A stretch of DNA of 13,114 bases from an uncultured Clostridia bacterium (GTDB lineage: Bacteria; Bacillota; Clostridia; Oscillospirales; Ruminococcaceae), in the NCBI GenBank assembly GCA_946183095.1, contig CAMHBE010000023.1, positions 1 through 13,114 of the forward strand, given 5' to 3'. A program made the translations under genes and the position numbers. The notes under the pieces are model-generated. The model saw only the letters and a program-made list of their open reading frames with translations, had not been told where the DNA came from and did no database searches. Each line of letters opens with the position of its first letter. Positions within the stretch are counted from its first letter, which is position 1. This document shows, one piece after another, positions 1-9,551 of this stretch.

Positions 1-362
1 CTGCGAACCCGAAGTATTACGATATCGAAAGCGCGTTTGAAAATGCCGATATCATCGAATGGAAGCAGGGCGCGGGGATAAGGAAAGGCGATACCGTGTT
101 CATGTATGTGGCTGCGCCTGTCTCGGCGATACTGTATAAATGCAGGGTCGTCGAAACAGATATACCGTACAGGTACGACGACGGGAACGTACACATGAAA
201 GCGCTGATGAAGATAGAACTGCAAAGGCGCTACCCGCCCGACAGGTTCACTTTCGATATCCTCGGAAAGGAATACGGCATCTTCGCGGTAAGAGGCCCCC
301 GCGGGATCCCCAACAGCCTGAGCGAAGCGCTGAAAATGACCGATACACCGTCGCAGAAATGA
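1..362 (+). CDS. EVE-like domain protein, C-terminal part (5' end outside window)
   Basis: The reading frame is open from the first base (first full codon at 3) to a TGA at 360-362, giving about 119 residues of a longer protein. The visible part starts ANPKYYDIESAF and contains WKQGAGI, a stretch GDTVFMYVAAPVSAILYKC, and near the end FAVRGPRGIPNSLS. This pattern resembles the EVE/PUA-like fold, in which WKQ and the YVAAP strand line a pocket for modified bases. From memory, very similar tails occur at the C-terminus of clostridial proteins annotated as MmcQ/YjbR-family DNA-binding proteins, so the missing N-terminus may be a MmcQ/YjbR domain; that is inference. No start is visible. A GTG at 96 is in frame, but it lies inside the conserved domain and is not the start. 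The stop codon overlaps the ribosome binding site of the next gene, which suggests co-transcription and translational coupling. Confidence 0.7.
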   Translation, partial: ANPKYYDIESAFENADIIEWKQGAGIRKGDTVFMYVAAPVSAILYKCRVVETDIPYRYDDGNVHMKALMKIELQRRYPPDRFTFDILGKEYGIFAVRGPRGIPNSLSEALKMTDTPSQK

Positions 363-366
363 GGAA
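362..366 (+). promoter_or_regulatory. Ribosome binding site of the beta-mannosidase, overlapping the upstream stop
   Basis: AGGAA at 362-366 begins on the last base of the TGA stop (360-362) of the preceding gene and lies 6 bases before the ATG at 373. A ribosome ending the first gene covers this site, a layout typical of translational coupling. It also supports 373 as the mannosidase start. Confidence 0.75.
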
Positions 367-372
367 AAAAGT

Positions 373-2811
373 ATGATAACAGATCTGAACAGCGGCTGGA
401 AAATGACATATTCCGGCAAGACCTACCCGTGCAGCGTTCCTTGCTCGATGTACAAGGTCCTGCTCGACAACGCCGCTATACCCGACCCGTATTACCGCGA
501 GAACGAGTATATCTCCACCGACCTTTCCCGCAAGGACGTGACATTCTCCCGTGAGTTCGACGCAGCGCCCGAAGTGCTCTCCGCAGATATGCAGTTCATA
601 GTATTTAACGGTATTGACACGCTTTCGGAGATATTTGTAAACGGCGTAAACGTTCTTAACACGGACAATATGCACTGCAAATGGACACTTTATTTAACAG
701 GTCTGTTAAGGGAGCACAACACCCTCGAAGTGCGCATAAAATCGCCGATAAACTACATCGAGGAAGAAGACAGAAAGCGTCATGTCTGGGGAACCGGCGA
801 CTGTATGACGGGCTTTATGCACCTGCGAAAGGCGCACTATATGTTCGGCTGGGACTGGGGTCCGAAGCTGCCCGATATGGGGATATGGCGTGATGTGCAG
901 CTTTGTGTGTACAGCAAGGCACGGATAACGCAGCCGTACATTGAGCTTTTAAACGAAATGCCTGCCGACAGCGCCCGATTGAAGATACAGGCGCATATCG
1001 ACAGCAGGGATGATATAAGCGCATACTTTGAATGTACGATAACAAGCCCGGATGGTGAGAGGGTATTCGGCGGAAAGCTGCCCGACAGCGGTATCGTCGA
1101 AATTCCCGACCCGCAGCTATGGTGGGTGCGTGGGCTTGGCAAGCAGCCCCTTTACACTGTCACATTGGAGCTGACCGATAATACCGGCGCAGTTCTCGAC
1201 ACCTGCACAAAACGCATAGGTCTGCGCACCCTCACCCTGTCAAGAGACAAGGACGAGTGGGGCGAGGAGTTCTGCTTCCGCTGCAACGGTGTCAAGGTGT
1301 TTGCAATGGGCGCGAACTACATACCCGAAGATCAGATCGTTACACGCATGACAAAGGAGAAAACGGACAGGCTGCTCGAAGAATGCGCGGCTGCGAACTT
1401 CAACTTCATACGCGTATGGGGCGGCGGCATCTACCCCTCCGACAGCTTCTACGACAAGTGTGACGAGCTGGGGTTTATCGTATGGCAGGATTTCATGTTT
1501 GCCTGCTCCACGTACCGACTGACGGAAGAATTCCGCGAGACGGCAGAGGTCGAGATCTCGCAGAACATCATACGTCTGCGGCATCATCCCTCCCTTGGTC
1601 TGTGGTGCGGCAACAACGAGATAGAGAGCGCGTGGGTACACTGGGGGCTCCCCGAAGACGAGGAGTGCCGACAGGATTATCTGACGCTGTTCGAGGATAT
1701 AATACCGAAGCTCCTTGCAAAGTATGACCCCGACCGCGCCCCGTATTACCACCCGTCTTCGCCGTCATCCGGCGGCGGCTTCAACGAGCCCGACTCCACA
1801 AACTCCGGCGACAACCACTACTGGGCGGTATGGCACAGCTTTAAGCCTATCGAGGATTTCCGGAAGTATTACTACCGCTTCTGCTCGGAGTACGGCTTTG
1901 AGAGCATCCCCGACATAAAGACGGTGCGCGGATTTGCCGACGAGAGCAAGGGCGACTTCGACCTGTGCGGGAACGTCATGCAGGCGCATCAGAAATGCTC
2001 CCTCGGCAACGAAAAGCTGATGTTCTACCTCGCGCAGATGTGCAATTACCCCTACGACTTCGAGCGTCTGATATACTGCACACAGCTCGTGCAAGCCGAC
2101 TGCATCCGATCGAACGTTGAGCACATGAGACGCGCAAGGGGGCGCTGCATGGGTTCCGCGTACTGGCAGGTGAACGACACGAACCCCGTTATCTCATGGT
2201 CGGGTATCGACTATAACGGCAGGTGGAAAGCCCTGCACTACGCCGCAAGACGCTTCTACGCACCTGTTCTGCTGTCGTGCGACGACACCGACCCCATGCA
2301 CCCCGCTCTGTATGTCACCAACGATACGCCCGAGGACGCGGATATCACCGTGAAGTGCAGGCTGCGGCTGAATACATCGGAAGTGCTGCGGGAATTTACG
2401 GCGGCTGCGAAGATACCCGCACTGAGCGCGGCGAAAGTCCTGACCGCCGACATTTCCGACCTTATGAGCACTGCCGCCGACAGGCGCACGAAATACCTCG
2501 AATACGAGCTTATCAGCGGCGGAACGGCAGTAAGCTGCGGAACGACGCTGTTCGTGCGCCCGAAAGAGTTCATGTTCCCGCCCGTGAAAATAAAAACAGC
2601 CATAGCCGACAGGGGCGGCAGTTTTGCGGTGACGCTCACGGCGGACAATTTCGCGAAGAGCGTATGCCTTTCCCTGAAAGACTATGACTGTATATTCTCC
2701 GACAACTGGTTCGATATCCACGGCGGCACGCCCGTCACGGTTACATTTGCAAAACCGGAGGGTATGACTGCGGAGGAGCTGCGCGGACAGCTTGAGATAC
2801 GGTATTACTGA
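373..2811 (+). CDS. Beta-mannosidase, glycoside hydrolase family 2, cytoplasmic
   Basis: This 812-residue enzyme should remove terminal beta-1,4-linked mannose from manno-oligosaccharides or N-glycan cores by a retaining mechanism (EC 3.2.1.25). It has the GH2 order: jelly-roll sugar-binding domain (about 1-190), Ig-like domain (about 190-295), TIM barrel (about 300-610) and C-terminal beta domains. Beta-mannosidase hallmarks are GWDWGP (159-164), RVWGGG (347-352), CGNNEIE with the acid/base Glu416, HYWAVWH from His482, and CSEYGF with the nucleophile Glu506, then YWQVNDTNP. These separate it from beta-galactosidase and beta-glucuronidase. The length is close to bacterial homologues of roughly 820-880 residues. 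There is no signal peptide, so it should act on imported oligosaccharides. The ATG at 373 follows AGGAA (362-366), which overlaps the upstream stop. The exact substrate cannot be read from the sequence; no mannan transporter or GH130 gene is nearby. Confidence 0.95.
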   Translation: MITDLNSGWKMTYSGKTYPCSVPCSMYKVLLDNAAIPDPYYRENEYISTDLSRKDVTFSREFDAAPEVLSADMQFIVFNGIDTLSEIFVNGVNVLNTDNMHCKWTLYLTGLLREHNTLEVRIKSPINYIEEEDRKRHVWGTGDCMTGFMHLRKAHYMFGWDWGPKLPDMGIWRDVQLCVYSKARITQPYIELLNEMPADSARLKIQAHIDSRDDISAYFECTITSPDGERVFGGKLPDSGIVEIPDPQLWWVRGLGKQPLYTVTLELTDNTGAVLDTCTKRIGLRTLTLSRDKDEWGEEFCFRCNGVKVFAMGANYIPEDQIVTRMTKEKTDRLLEECAAANFNFIRVWGGGIYPSDSFYDKCDELGFIVWQDFMFACSTYRLTEEFRETAEVEISQNIIRLRHHPSLGLWCGNNEIESAWVHWGLPEDEECRQDYLTLFEDIIPKLLAKYDPDRAPYYHPSSPSSGGGFNEPDSTNSGDNHYWAVWHSFKPIEDFRKYYYRFCSEYGFESIPDIKTVRGFADESKGDFDLCGNVMQAHQKCSLGNEKLMFYLAQMCNYPYDFERLIYCTQLVQADCIRSNVEHMRRARGRCMGSAYWQVNDTNPVISWSGIDYNGRWKALHYAARRFYAPVLLSCDDTDPMHPALYVTNDTPEDADITVKCRLRLNTSEVLREFTAAAKIPALSAAKVLTADISDLMSTAADRRTKYLEYELISGGTAVSCGTTLFVRPKEFMFPPVKIKTAIADRGGSFAVTLTADNFAKSVCLSLKDYDCIFSDNWFDIHGGTPVTVTFAKPEGMTAEELRGQLEIRYY

Positions 2812-2827
2812 TCCCCGGCGTCACGCT

Positions 2828-3817
2828 TTACACGGACAGCTTGTCGATAGCCGCAAGTTCGTCGGGTGTGAACGATGTGTTTTCCGCAGCCTTGATGTTG
2901 TCGAGTATCTGCGAGGGCTTGGATGCACCGACGAGCACGGATGTCACGATACCGTCATGCAGCAGCCACGCCAGCGCCATTTCCGCAAGCGTCTGACCCC
3001 TGTTCCGGGCTATCTCGTTTAGCTTTCTGATATTCGCGAGACGTTCCCCGGACACCTGATCCTCGTGCAGGAACCGTCCGTCTGTGCGCACGCGGCTGTC
3101 CGCGGGGATGCCGGCAAAGTATCTGTCGGTAAGCATACCCTGTGCCAGCGGCGAGAAGCATATTATACCTTTCCCGAGACGGTGGGAAGTATCTTTCAGA
3201 CCGTTGCGCTCAACGGTACGGTCGAGTATGTTATAGCCGTTCTGGTTGATGATGAACGGGACATGGCGCTCATCGAGGATAGCGGAAGCCTTTTCGAGAG
3301 TCGCGCCGTCGTAGTTGGACAGTCCCACATACAGCGCCTTTCCGTTGCGGACTATCTGCTCCAGCGCGCCCATCGTCTCTTCAAGCGGAGTGTCGGGATC
3401 CATGCGGTGATGATAGAAGATATCCACATAGTCAAGCCCCATGCGTTTCAGCGACTGATCGAGACTTGCGATAAGGTACTTTCTGCTGCCGAAATTGCCG
3501 TAGGGACCCGCCCACATATCATACCCCGCTTTTGTGGATATTATCATCTCGTCGCGGTAAGGCTTGAAATGCTCCTTCATCAGTCTGCCGAAATTCATCT
3601 CGGCGCTGCCGGGTTTCGGACCGTAGTTGTTTGCAAGGTCGAAATGTGTTATTCCGTTATCGAACGCGGTGAAACACATCTGTTCCATGTTGGCGTAAAC
3701 TCCGGTATCGCCGAAATTGTGCCACAGTCCGAGCGACACGGCGGGAAGCATCAGTCCGCTCTTTCCGCAGCGGAAATACTTCATTTTCTCATAGCGTTTG
3801 TCGTTTGCGATATACAT
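2828..3817 (-). CDS. yghZ: Aldo/keto reductase, YghZ-type (L-glyceraldehyde 3-phosphate reductase-like)
   Basis: This 329-residue NADPH-dependent aldo/keto reductase closely follows Escherichia coli YghZ (Gpr), which reduces L-glyceraldehyde 3-phosphate and methylglyoxal. Shared hallmarks are the opening MYIANDKRYEKMKYFRCGKS, then SLGLWHNFG, FDLANNYGP, STKAGYDMW and SLDQSLKRMGLDYVDIF. The tetrad is Asp60, Tyr65, Lys96 and His137, the last in YHHR. SPLAQGMLTDRY and SVLVGAS near the C-terminus match the cofactor-phosphate region of the family. It is a single-domain cytoplasmic (beta/alpha)8 barrel. The start is fixed by AGGAGGG (3822-3828 on this strand) four bases before the ATG. It has its own sigma-A promoter and converges on the beta-mannosidase with 16 bases between stop codons. 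A role in detoxifying reactive aldehydes is inferred from the family; the natural substrate here is unknown. Confidence 0.92.
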   Translation of the reverse strand: MYIANDKRYEKMKYFRCGKSGLMLPAVSLGLWHNFGDTGVYANMEQMCFTAFDNGITHFDLANNYGPKPGSAEMNFGRLMKEHFKPYRDEMIISTKAGYDMWAGPYGNFGSRKYLIASLDQSLKRMGLDYVDIFYHHRMDPDTPLEETMGALEQIVRNGKALYVGLSNYDGATLEKASAILDERHVPFIINQNGYNILDRTVERNGLKDTSHRLGKGIICFSPLAQGMLTDRYFAGIPADSRVRTDGRFLHEDQVSGERLANIRKLNEIARNRGQTLAEMALAWLLHDGIVTSVLVGASKPSQILDNIKAAENTSFTPDELAAIDKLSV

Positions 3818-3865
3818 AAGACCCTCCTGATATGAGGCACCGTTTCCCGGTACCCGCTTTTTTCA

Positions 3866-3894
3866 ATTATATCATAAACTAACAAACTTGTAAA
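3866..3894 (-). promoter_or_regulatory. Sigma-A promoter of the aldo/keto reductase gene
   Basis: Read on the minus strand there is TTTACA (3889-3894), a 17-base spacer, then TATAAT (3866-3871). This is a perfect -10 and a five-of-six -35 at ideal spacing. The predicted transcript starts near 3859, about 40 bases before the ATG. The -35 box lies only about 9 bases past the T-tract of the upstream gene's terminator, so the reductase is an independent unit. Confidence 0.88.
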
Positions 3895-3902
3895 GACTTT
3901 TG

Positions 3903-3943
3903 AAAAAACACAGGCAGAAGAACACATTGCTGTGACTTCCGCC
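3903..3943 (-). terminator. Rho-independent terminator of the beta-helix surface protein gene
   Basis: On the minus strand GGCGGAAG (3936-3943) pairs with CTTCTGCC (3913-3920), with one G-T pair. Inside it CACA pairs with TGTG around a GCAA (GNRA) tetraloop. The stem is followed by TGTG and a run of six T (3903-3908). It lies 41 bases beyond the TAA stop at 3984-3986. Confidence 0.85.
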
Positions 3944-3983
3944 CGCGTTTATTTGGAGGTATATCGTGTATGCTGTTATTTTG

Positions 3984-6900
3984 TTATGCTATGACAAGTT
4001 TGCTCTTTGTGAGGGTGAGTTTTGCGTTGTTCACCTCACTGAGGACTATCTCTCCGTCAAAGCTGCCGCCGAACGAAGAGAACAGGACTGTGTTCGCCTT
4101 GAATGCGGTCACGGCATTGCCTGACGCGTCAACTACTTTTATCACGAGAGTTCCCATATCCGCAGCAAGACCCGTCTTTATCGTGCTCTTCTTGCCGTTC
4201 AGGAAGTTCGCCGTTGTACCCGCAGACGCTCTGAGAGTGTTCACCGCAATATTGGTGATGATGCCGCCGATGCTGCCTTCGAGATACAGCGAGTCAGCCT
4301 TTATCGTGCCGGTGAGTGAGCTGTCTCCAAGCGTCACCGCGCCGGAGGATGTTACCGAAGCAAGTCCGAGGTCACTGTCGGAAACGTTCAGCGCATACTT
4401 TCCCGCCTTGATGCTGTACTTCACCTTTGCGCCGGTATTCTTGTTGGCTGCATAGAACGACGTGCCGTCTATGTTCAGCTCGCCTGTCATGGTGAGCGCA
4501 CCCGTGAATGTGAACATCTTACCGTCGGAGGTTATCGTCAGGCTCTTGTATTTTCCTGCAGCCGGCATCTTCAGTGCCGCACCGTTCGCATAATCGCCGA
4601 GCAGTTCAACGGTGTATTCCGCGGTGCTGTCGGCTGCGGAATTTATCTTTTCCGCAATATCACTGAACAGTGCGAACTTCTCGCCGTTCATGGTCATTTT
4701 CGCTTCACGAAGATAAACTTTTCCGCTCGTTCTCGAAAGCACATAGCCGTTATCTGACTGCGGAGAGATGCCGCTTGCATCGAAAACGCCGAGGTCAGCG
4801 GTCTTTGCTGTAAAGAGGAACGAGCCGTCGCTGTATGCACTGTCAGCCGTGAGCGCTATAGAGCCTGTCGCGGTACCGTTCAGCTTCACCGCCTTATAGC
4901 CGTTCGCAAGTCTGAGCTGTGCGCCGCTGTCGCCGTGTATCGCGGTCTTTATCGTGAATGTGGAACCGCTGCCGGCAGTGAGGACACCCTGTTCGCCGAT
5001 GTTGACGGTGTTCACCGTAAGCGTCTTGTTCACGGTCAGAATACCGTTCACGTTCAGTGTGCCGAAACCCGTTACCGCCGTGATATCGCTGCAATTGCCG
5101 ACAGTCAGAGCGGCTGCTGCCTTGCCCTTTACAGCTGCGAGAGATGCGCATTCAACGTTGTTCAGCACGAGATCGCCCGATGCGTTTATTGTGAGGTTTG
5201 CAGCTGCACCCTTATTTGTAGTCGCATTTATCTTCACATTTTCAAGGGTGAGCGAAGTCTTTGCGTTCAGCGTTGTTACGCCCTTGAGGTCAATGGTGCA
5301 TATCTCGTCGGGCGAACTGCTGCGGATAGTGACGGACTTTGCCTTTGCGGGTATCGTCAGCGATGTCTCGGCGGTATCCTTTGACAGCGTTATTACATAA
5401 TCCGCATTGGCATTATTTTCTTTTGCAATGTATTCCATTGCGTCCGAAAGCGTCTGTGCGAATACCTGTCTGCCGTTCGACATTACGGAGATAGTGTTGT
5501 TCCCGGTCGGCTCGTCGGGGAAACCGGGAGTACCGCTGCCGGAAGAAGCCGTGGATGTTGCCGCAAGACTTCCGTTAAGATACAGCGAGTATGACTGCCC
5601 CTCGGTGATCTTGTCGGATGCAAGAACTATGCTGTCTGCGCTCTTTACCGCCGTCGTCTCAAATACCGTGTTGCCGGAACTGTCCATGACCGCTATCTTC
5701 GTTCCCGTTGAAACGGATATCGCGGTACCCGTGGTCTGCTGCTGCCCGCCGCCGAAGCCGCCCATTCCGCCGGGACCTCCCATTCCGCCGCCGGGTCCGG
5801 ACTTGATACTGCCGAATGTCACATACGTTCCGGATGTGGGCACCACCGCCATATCGCTCATGCCGATACCCGCGATAGTACCGCCGCTGTAGGTGAATGA
5901 CGCGTTGCTGTCGCCGTAGTCAATAGCAGCGTTGCCGCCGTTCGCCGAGCCGAATACCGTGGTATAGCCGCCGTAAACGTTGAGGTCGCCGTTGGAGTCA
6001 AGACCGTCACCCGCCGCATTCACATACCACTCGCCGCCGTAGATGTTCAGCTTGAACGCGTAGTTGGAAAGGTCGCTGTTTGCGGCATTTACACCGTCGT
6101 CGGAAGTCACTATGGTGCCCTTGCCGGAGTAGAAGTTCACGACCGCGCCCTCGATGCCCTCACACGCCTTTGTGATGTTTATTTCGGGGGAACTTCCGGT
6201 GTTCCGCTCGCCGATATTCAGGAAATAGTCGGAATGTATGCCGTCGTCGCCCGCCGAGATGTTCACCGTTCCGCCGGTTATCGCTATCGTTTCCGTGCCC
6301 GCCGTACCGTTGAGATGCAGCGCGTCGTCGGATGCGTCAACGGTGAGCGTTCCGCCGGTAATAGTCATCGAGGTATCGGACTTTATGCCCTTTGCGCCGC
6401 TGTCGGAAGTTGCCTTTGCAGCCCCGCCGCCTGCCGTGATACCGAGAGTACCGCCGTTCATGGTGAAGCCGCCGTCAGCCTGTACACCCTCGTCGGTGCT
6501 TATAACATCTATGCTTCCGCCGTTTACGGTAACGCTGCCGTCACCCTGTATGCCGTCCTCGCCTGCCGTAATGGTGATCTTTCCGCCGTTTACCGTTACC
6601 GCACCCTCCGATGTCGTATCGTCCTCATCGGGTGATGCTTTCAGTCCGTCTTCTGCGGAATTCAGCACGACAGTGCCGCCGTTCACGGTAACACTGCCGT
6701 CGCTGGCAAGGGCGTTCTTTGCGGCAGATATGTTCAGCGTGAACGTATCTGCCGTTGTTTCTCCCACGATCACCTGTGCGTTCGTACCGCCTTTCAGACC
6801 GTTCTTGCAGGACGAACCGTTGAGGCTGAGCGTTCCGGTACCCGTGATCGTGAGTTTTGAATCGGTCTTGACTTTTATTGCCGCACCCTCGAAATTATCC

Positions 6901-7406
6901 GCGATCTCAGCATCCTCTGATGTTTCATTCGCGGGGTCTTCGGCATCGGTCAGCGTGTTTGTTCCCTCGATAACGAGAGTTGCCTCGGCACCGCCTTTGT
7001 TTATTGCAAGAGGAGCGGTGGTCGAACTCGTGAGCGTCAGATCGCTGAAAACTATCTTTACCCCCGTAGTACCTTTCTTTACTGTGATACTGCCTTCCGC
7101 GCAGGAACCCGTTATCTTGTATGTACCCGCCGCGTTTATGGTAAGCGCCGTACCTTTTATCACGAAGCCCTCGCCGTCCGCGTCCGCCGCACTCACGGCA
7201 TCATCGGTGAATGTAAAAACGTTGCTGTATTCGCCGGTTTCGGCATTATCATCCGCATCGGCAACGAGCTGTTCGCTCTGTACACTATCCGCTATATCCG
7301 CCGCATCGGTGTCATAAGCTCCCGCCGCCAAAGTCGGTACGCAGGTCGCAGCTGCTGCCGCAGCAGCCGCATAAGCTGTTATCTTCTTCATAAGTTCTCT
7401 CGACAT
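3984..7406 (-). CDS. Secreted carbohydrate-binding beta-helix protein, Cthe_2159 family (DUF4353), with duplicated C-terminal module
   Basis: This is a 1140-residue extracellular protein. Residues 1-30 form a Sec signal peptide: RELMKK, an Ala-rich core, and a likely cut near LAAGA. Residues about 55-530 match the Cthe_2159/DUF4353 family, a parallel beta-helix related in fold to polysaccharide lyases and shown in the Clostridium thermocellum prototype to bind polysaccharides and calcium. Here some ten coils of about 20-25 residues each carry a VTVNGG-type strand, then an acidic turn such as EDGI, DEGV, DDGI or GDGL. A Gly/Met/Pro-rich linker with three Gln (537-557) leads to about 580 residues of further repetitive beta sequence containing two related modules near 644 and 907. 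No dockerin, LPXTG, SLH or lipobox is visible, so the attachment mode is unknown. The start is the ATG at 7404-7406, because AAGGAGG precedes it; an in-frame GTG at 7443-7445 lacks a ribosome site. No catalytic motif is identified. Confidence 0.88.
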   Translation of the reverse strand: MSRELMKKITAYAAAAAAAATCVPTLAAGAYDTDAADIADSVQSEQLVADADDNAETGEYSNVFTFTDDAVSAADADGEGFVIKGTALTINAAGTYKITGSCAEGSITVKKGTTGVKIVFSDLTLTSSTTAPLAINKGGAEATLVIEGTNTLTDAEDPANETSEDAEIADNFEGAAIKVKTDSKLTITGTGTLSLNGSSCKNGLKGGTNAQVIVGETTADTFTLNISAAKNALASDGSVTVNGGTVVLNSAEDGLKASPDEDDTTSEGAVTVNGGKITITAGEDGIQGDGSVTVNGGSIDVISTDEGVQADGGFTMNGGTLGITAGGGAAKATSDSGAKGIKSDTSMTITGGTLTVDASDDALHLNGTAGTETIAITGGTVNISAGDDGIHSDYFLNIGERNTGSSPEINITKACEGIEGAVVNFYSGKGTIVTSDDGVNAANSDLSNYAFKLNIYGGEWYVNAAGDGLDSNGDLNVYGGYTTVFGSANGGNAAIDYGDSNASFTYSGGTIAGIGMSDMAVVPTSGTYVTFGSIKSGPGGGMGGPGGMGGFGGGQQQTTGTAISVSTGTKIAVMDSSGNTVFETTAVKSADSIVLASDKITEGQSYSLYLNGSLAATSTASSGSGTPGFPDEPTGNNTISVMSNGRQVFAQTLSDAMEYIAKENNANADYVITLSKDTAETSLTIPAKAKSVTIRSSSPDEICTIDLKGVTTLNAKTSLTLENVKINATTNKGAAANLTINASGDLVLNNVECASLAAVKGKAAAALTVGNCSDITAVTGFGTLNVNGILTVNKTLTVNTVNIGEQGVLTAGSGSTFTIKTAIHGDSGAQLRLANGYKAVKLNGTATGSIALTADSAYSDGSFLFTAKTADLGVFDASGISPQSDNGYVLSRTSGKVYLREAKMTMNGEKFALFSDIAEKINSAADSTAEYTVELLGDYANGAALKMPAAGKYKSLTITSDGKMFTFTGALTMTGELNIDGTSFYAANKNTGAKVKYSIKAGKYALNVSDSDLGLASVTSSGAVTLGDSSLTGTIKADSLYLEGSIGGIITNIAVNTLRASAGTTANFLNGKKSTIKTGLAADMGTLVIKVVDASGNAVTAFKANTVLFSSFGGSFDGEIVLSEVNNAKLTLTKSKLVIA

Positions 7407-7411
7407 ATCAG

Positions 7412-7421
7412 TTACCTCCTT
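7412..7421 (-). promoter_or_regulatory. Ribosome binding site that sets the beta-helix protein start
   Basis: AAGGAGGTAA on the minus strand lies 5 bases before the ATG at 7404-7406 (AAGGAGG itself ends 8 bases before it). It decides for this ATG and against the GTG 13 codons upstream, and it puts the positively charged signal-peptide start (MSRELMKK) at the true N-terminus. Confidence 0.85.
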
Positions 7422-7435
7422 GTCGTTATAGTCAT

Positions 7436-7489
7436 ATTTTACCACCCTTTCTTAAAACGAACCTAAAGCCATACTTAAAAAATACTTAA
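7436..7489 (-). promoter_or_regulatory. Candidate activator-dependent promoter with four phased TTAAG boxes
   Basis: Reading the minus strand toward the beta-helix gene, TTAAG occurs at 7485-7489, 7474-7478 and 7451-7455, with a variant TTAGG at 7462-7466. Starts are spaced 11, 12 and 11 bases, one helical turn each, so all face the same side of the DNA. The first two copies extend to TTAAGTAT. A TAAAAT at 7436-7441 can serve as the -10 and lies about 9 bases past the last box. No good -35 is present at the right distance; the boxes occupy that place. This layout resembles operators of OmpR/PhoB-family response regulators. The regulator is not in the window, so its identity is unknown. Confidence 0.5.
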
Positions 7490-7503
7490 AATTCATGAAC
7501 ATG

Positions 7504-7532
7504 AAAAAACCTCTCCCGGATCCCGGGAGAGG
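7504..7532 (-). terminator. Rho-independent terminator of groES-groEL
   Basis: On the minus strand CCTCTCCCGG (7523-7532) and CCGGGAGAGG (7510-7519) form a perfect 10-bp GC-rich stem with a three-base loop, followed by six T (7504-7509). It lies 22 bases past the groEL stop and just upstream of the boxes for the next gene. Confidence 0.95.
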
Positions 7533-7554
7533 TCTCTTATTAACACGGTGTTTA

Positions 7555-9198
<1,644 letters not shown>

Positions 9199-9221
9199 TC
9201 AATCCTTTCTTCTGTCTTCGA

Positions 9222-9506
9222 TCACTTAACTTTTGCGAGGATATCGCTCTGACGAACGATAGTGTACTTTTCGCCGTCGACCTTTACTTCTGTGCCGGAA
9301 TACTTGCTGATGAGCACCTTATCGCCTGTCTTGACTTCCATTTTTATCTCTTTTCCGTCAACGACACCGCCGGGGCCTACTGCTGTGACTTCCGCGATCT
9401 GGGGCTTCTCCTGTGCCGAGCTGGTAAGGATGATACCGCCCTTTGTTGTTTCCTCCGCTTCAAGGAACTTAATAACGACTCTGTCTGCTAATGGCGTTAT
9501 TTTCAT
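9222..9506 (-). CDS. groS: Co-chaperonin GroES (Hsp10)
   Basis: This 94-residue protein forms the seven-subunit lid of the GroEL chamber. It begins MKITPLADRVVIK, has the family pattern EAEETTKGGIILTSSAQEKPQ (the mobile loop that docks on GroEL), then VTAVGPGG, GDKVLISKYSGTEVKV and a C-terminal YTIVRQSDILAKVK. Length is standard. The ATG at 9504-9506 follows AGGAGGT (9515-9521) by 8 bases. It is the first gene of the operon, with an untranslated leader of about 100 bases holding two HrcA operators, so expression should rise when HrcA loses activity on heat or unfolded-protein stress. No hrcA gene lies in this window. Confidence 0.99.
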   Translation of the reverse strand: MKITPLADRVVIKFLEAEETTKGGIILTSSAQEKPQIAEVTAVGPGGVVDGKEIKMEVKTGDKVLISKYSGTEVKVDGEKYTIVRQSDILAKVK

Positions 9507-9551
9507 TTTAGGTTACCTCCTAATAAAATATACTGTAATGACTCGGGGCAG

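Noticed and set aside
5738..5798. Gly/Met-rich linker of the beta-helix protein as sharing origin with the GroEL GGM tail
   Set aside because: Both are low-complexity glycine tracts. The surrounding sequence has no similarity, so convergence is the simpler reading.
6238..7317. Plus-strand open frame of 359 codons opposite the beta-helix protein
   Set aside because: It is a Ser/Pro/Ala/Val-rich low-complexity product that mirrors the repeated coils on the minus strand. There is no ribosome site or homology that I recognise.
7407..7445. GTG at 7443-7445 as the start of the beta-helix protein
   Set aside because: It would add 13 acidic and polar residues before the signal peptide, lacks a ribosome site, and would place the strong AAGGAGG inside the coding region.
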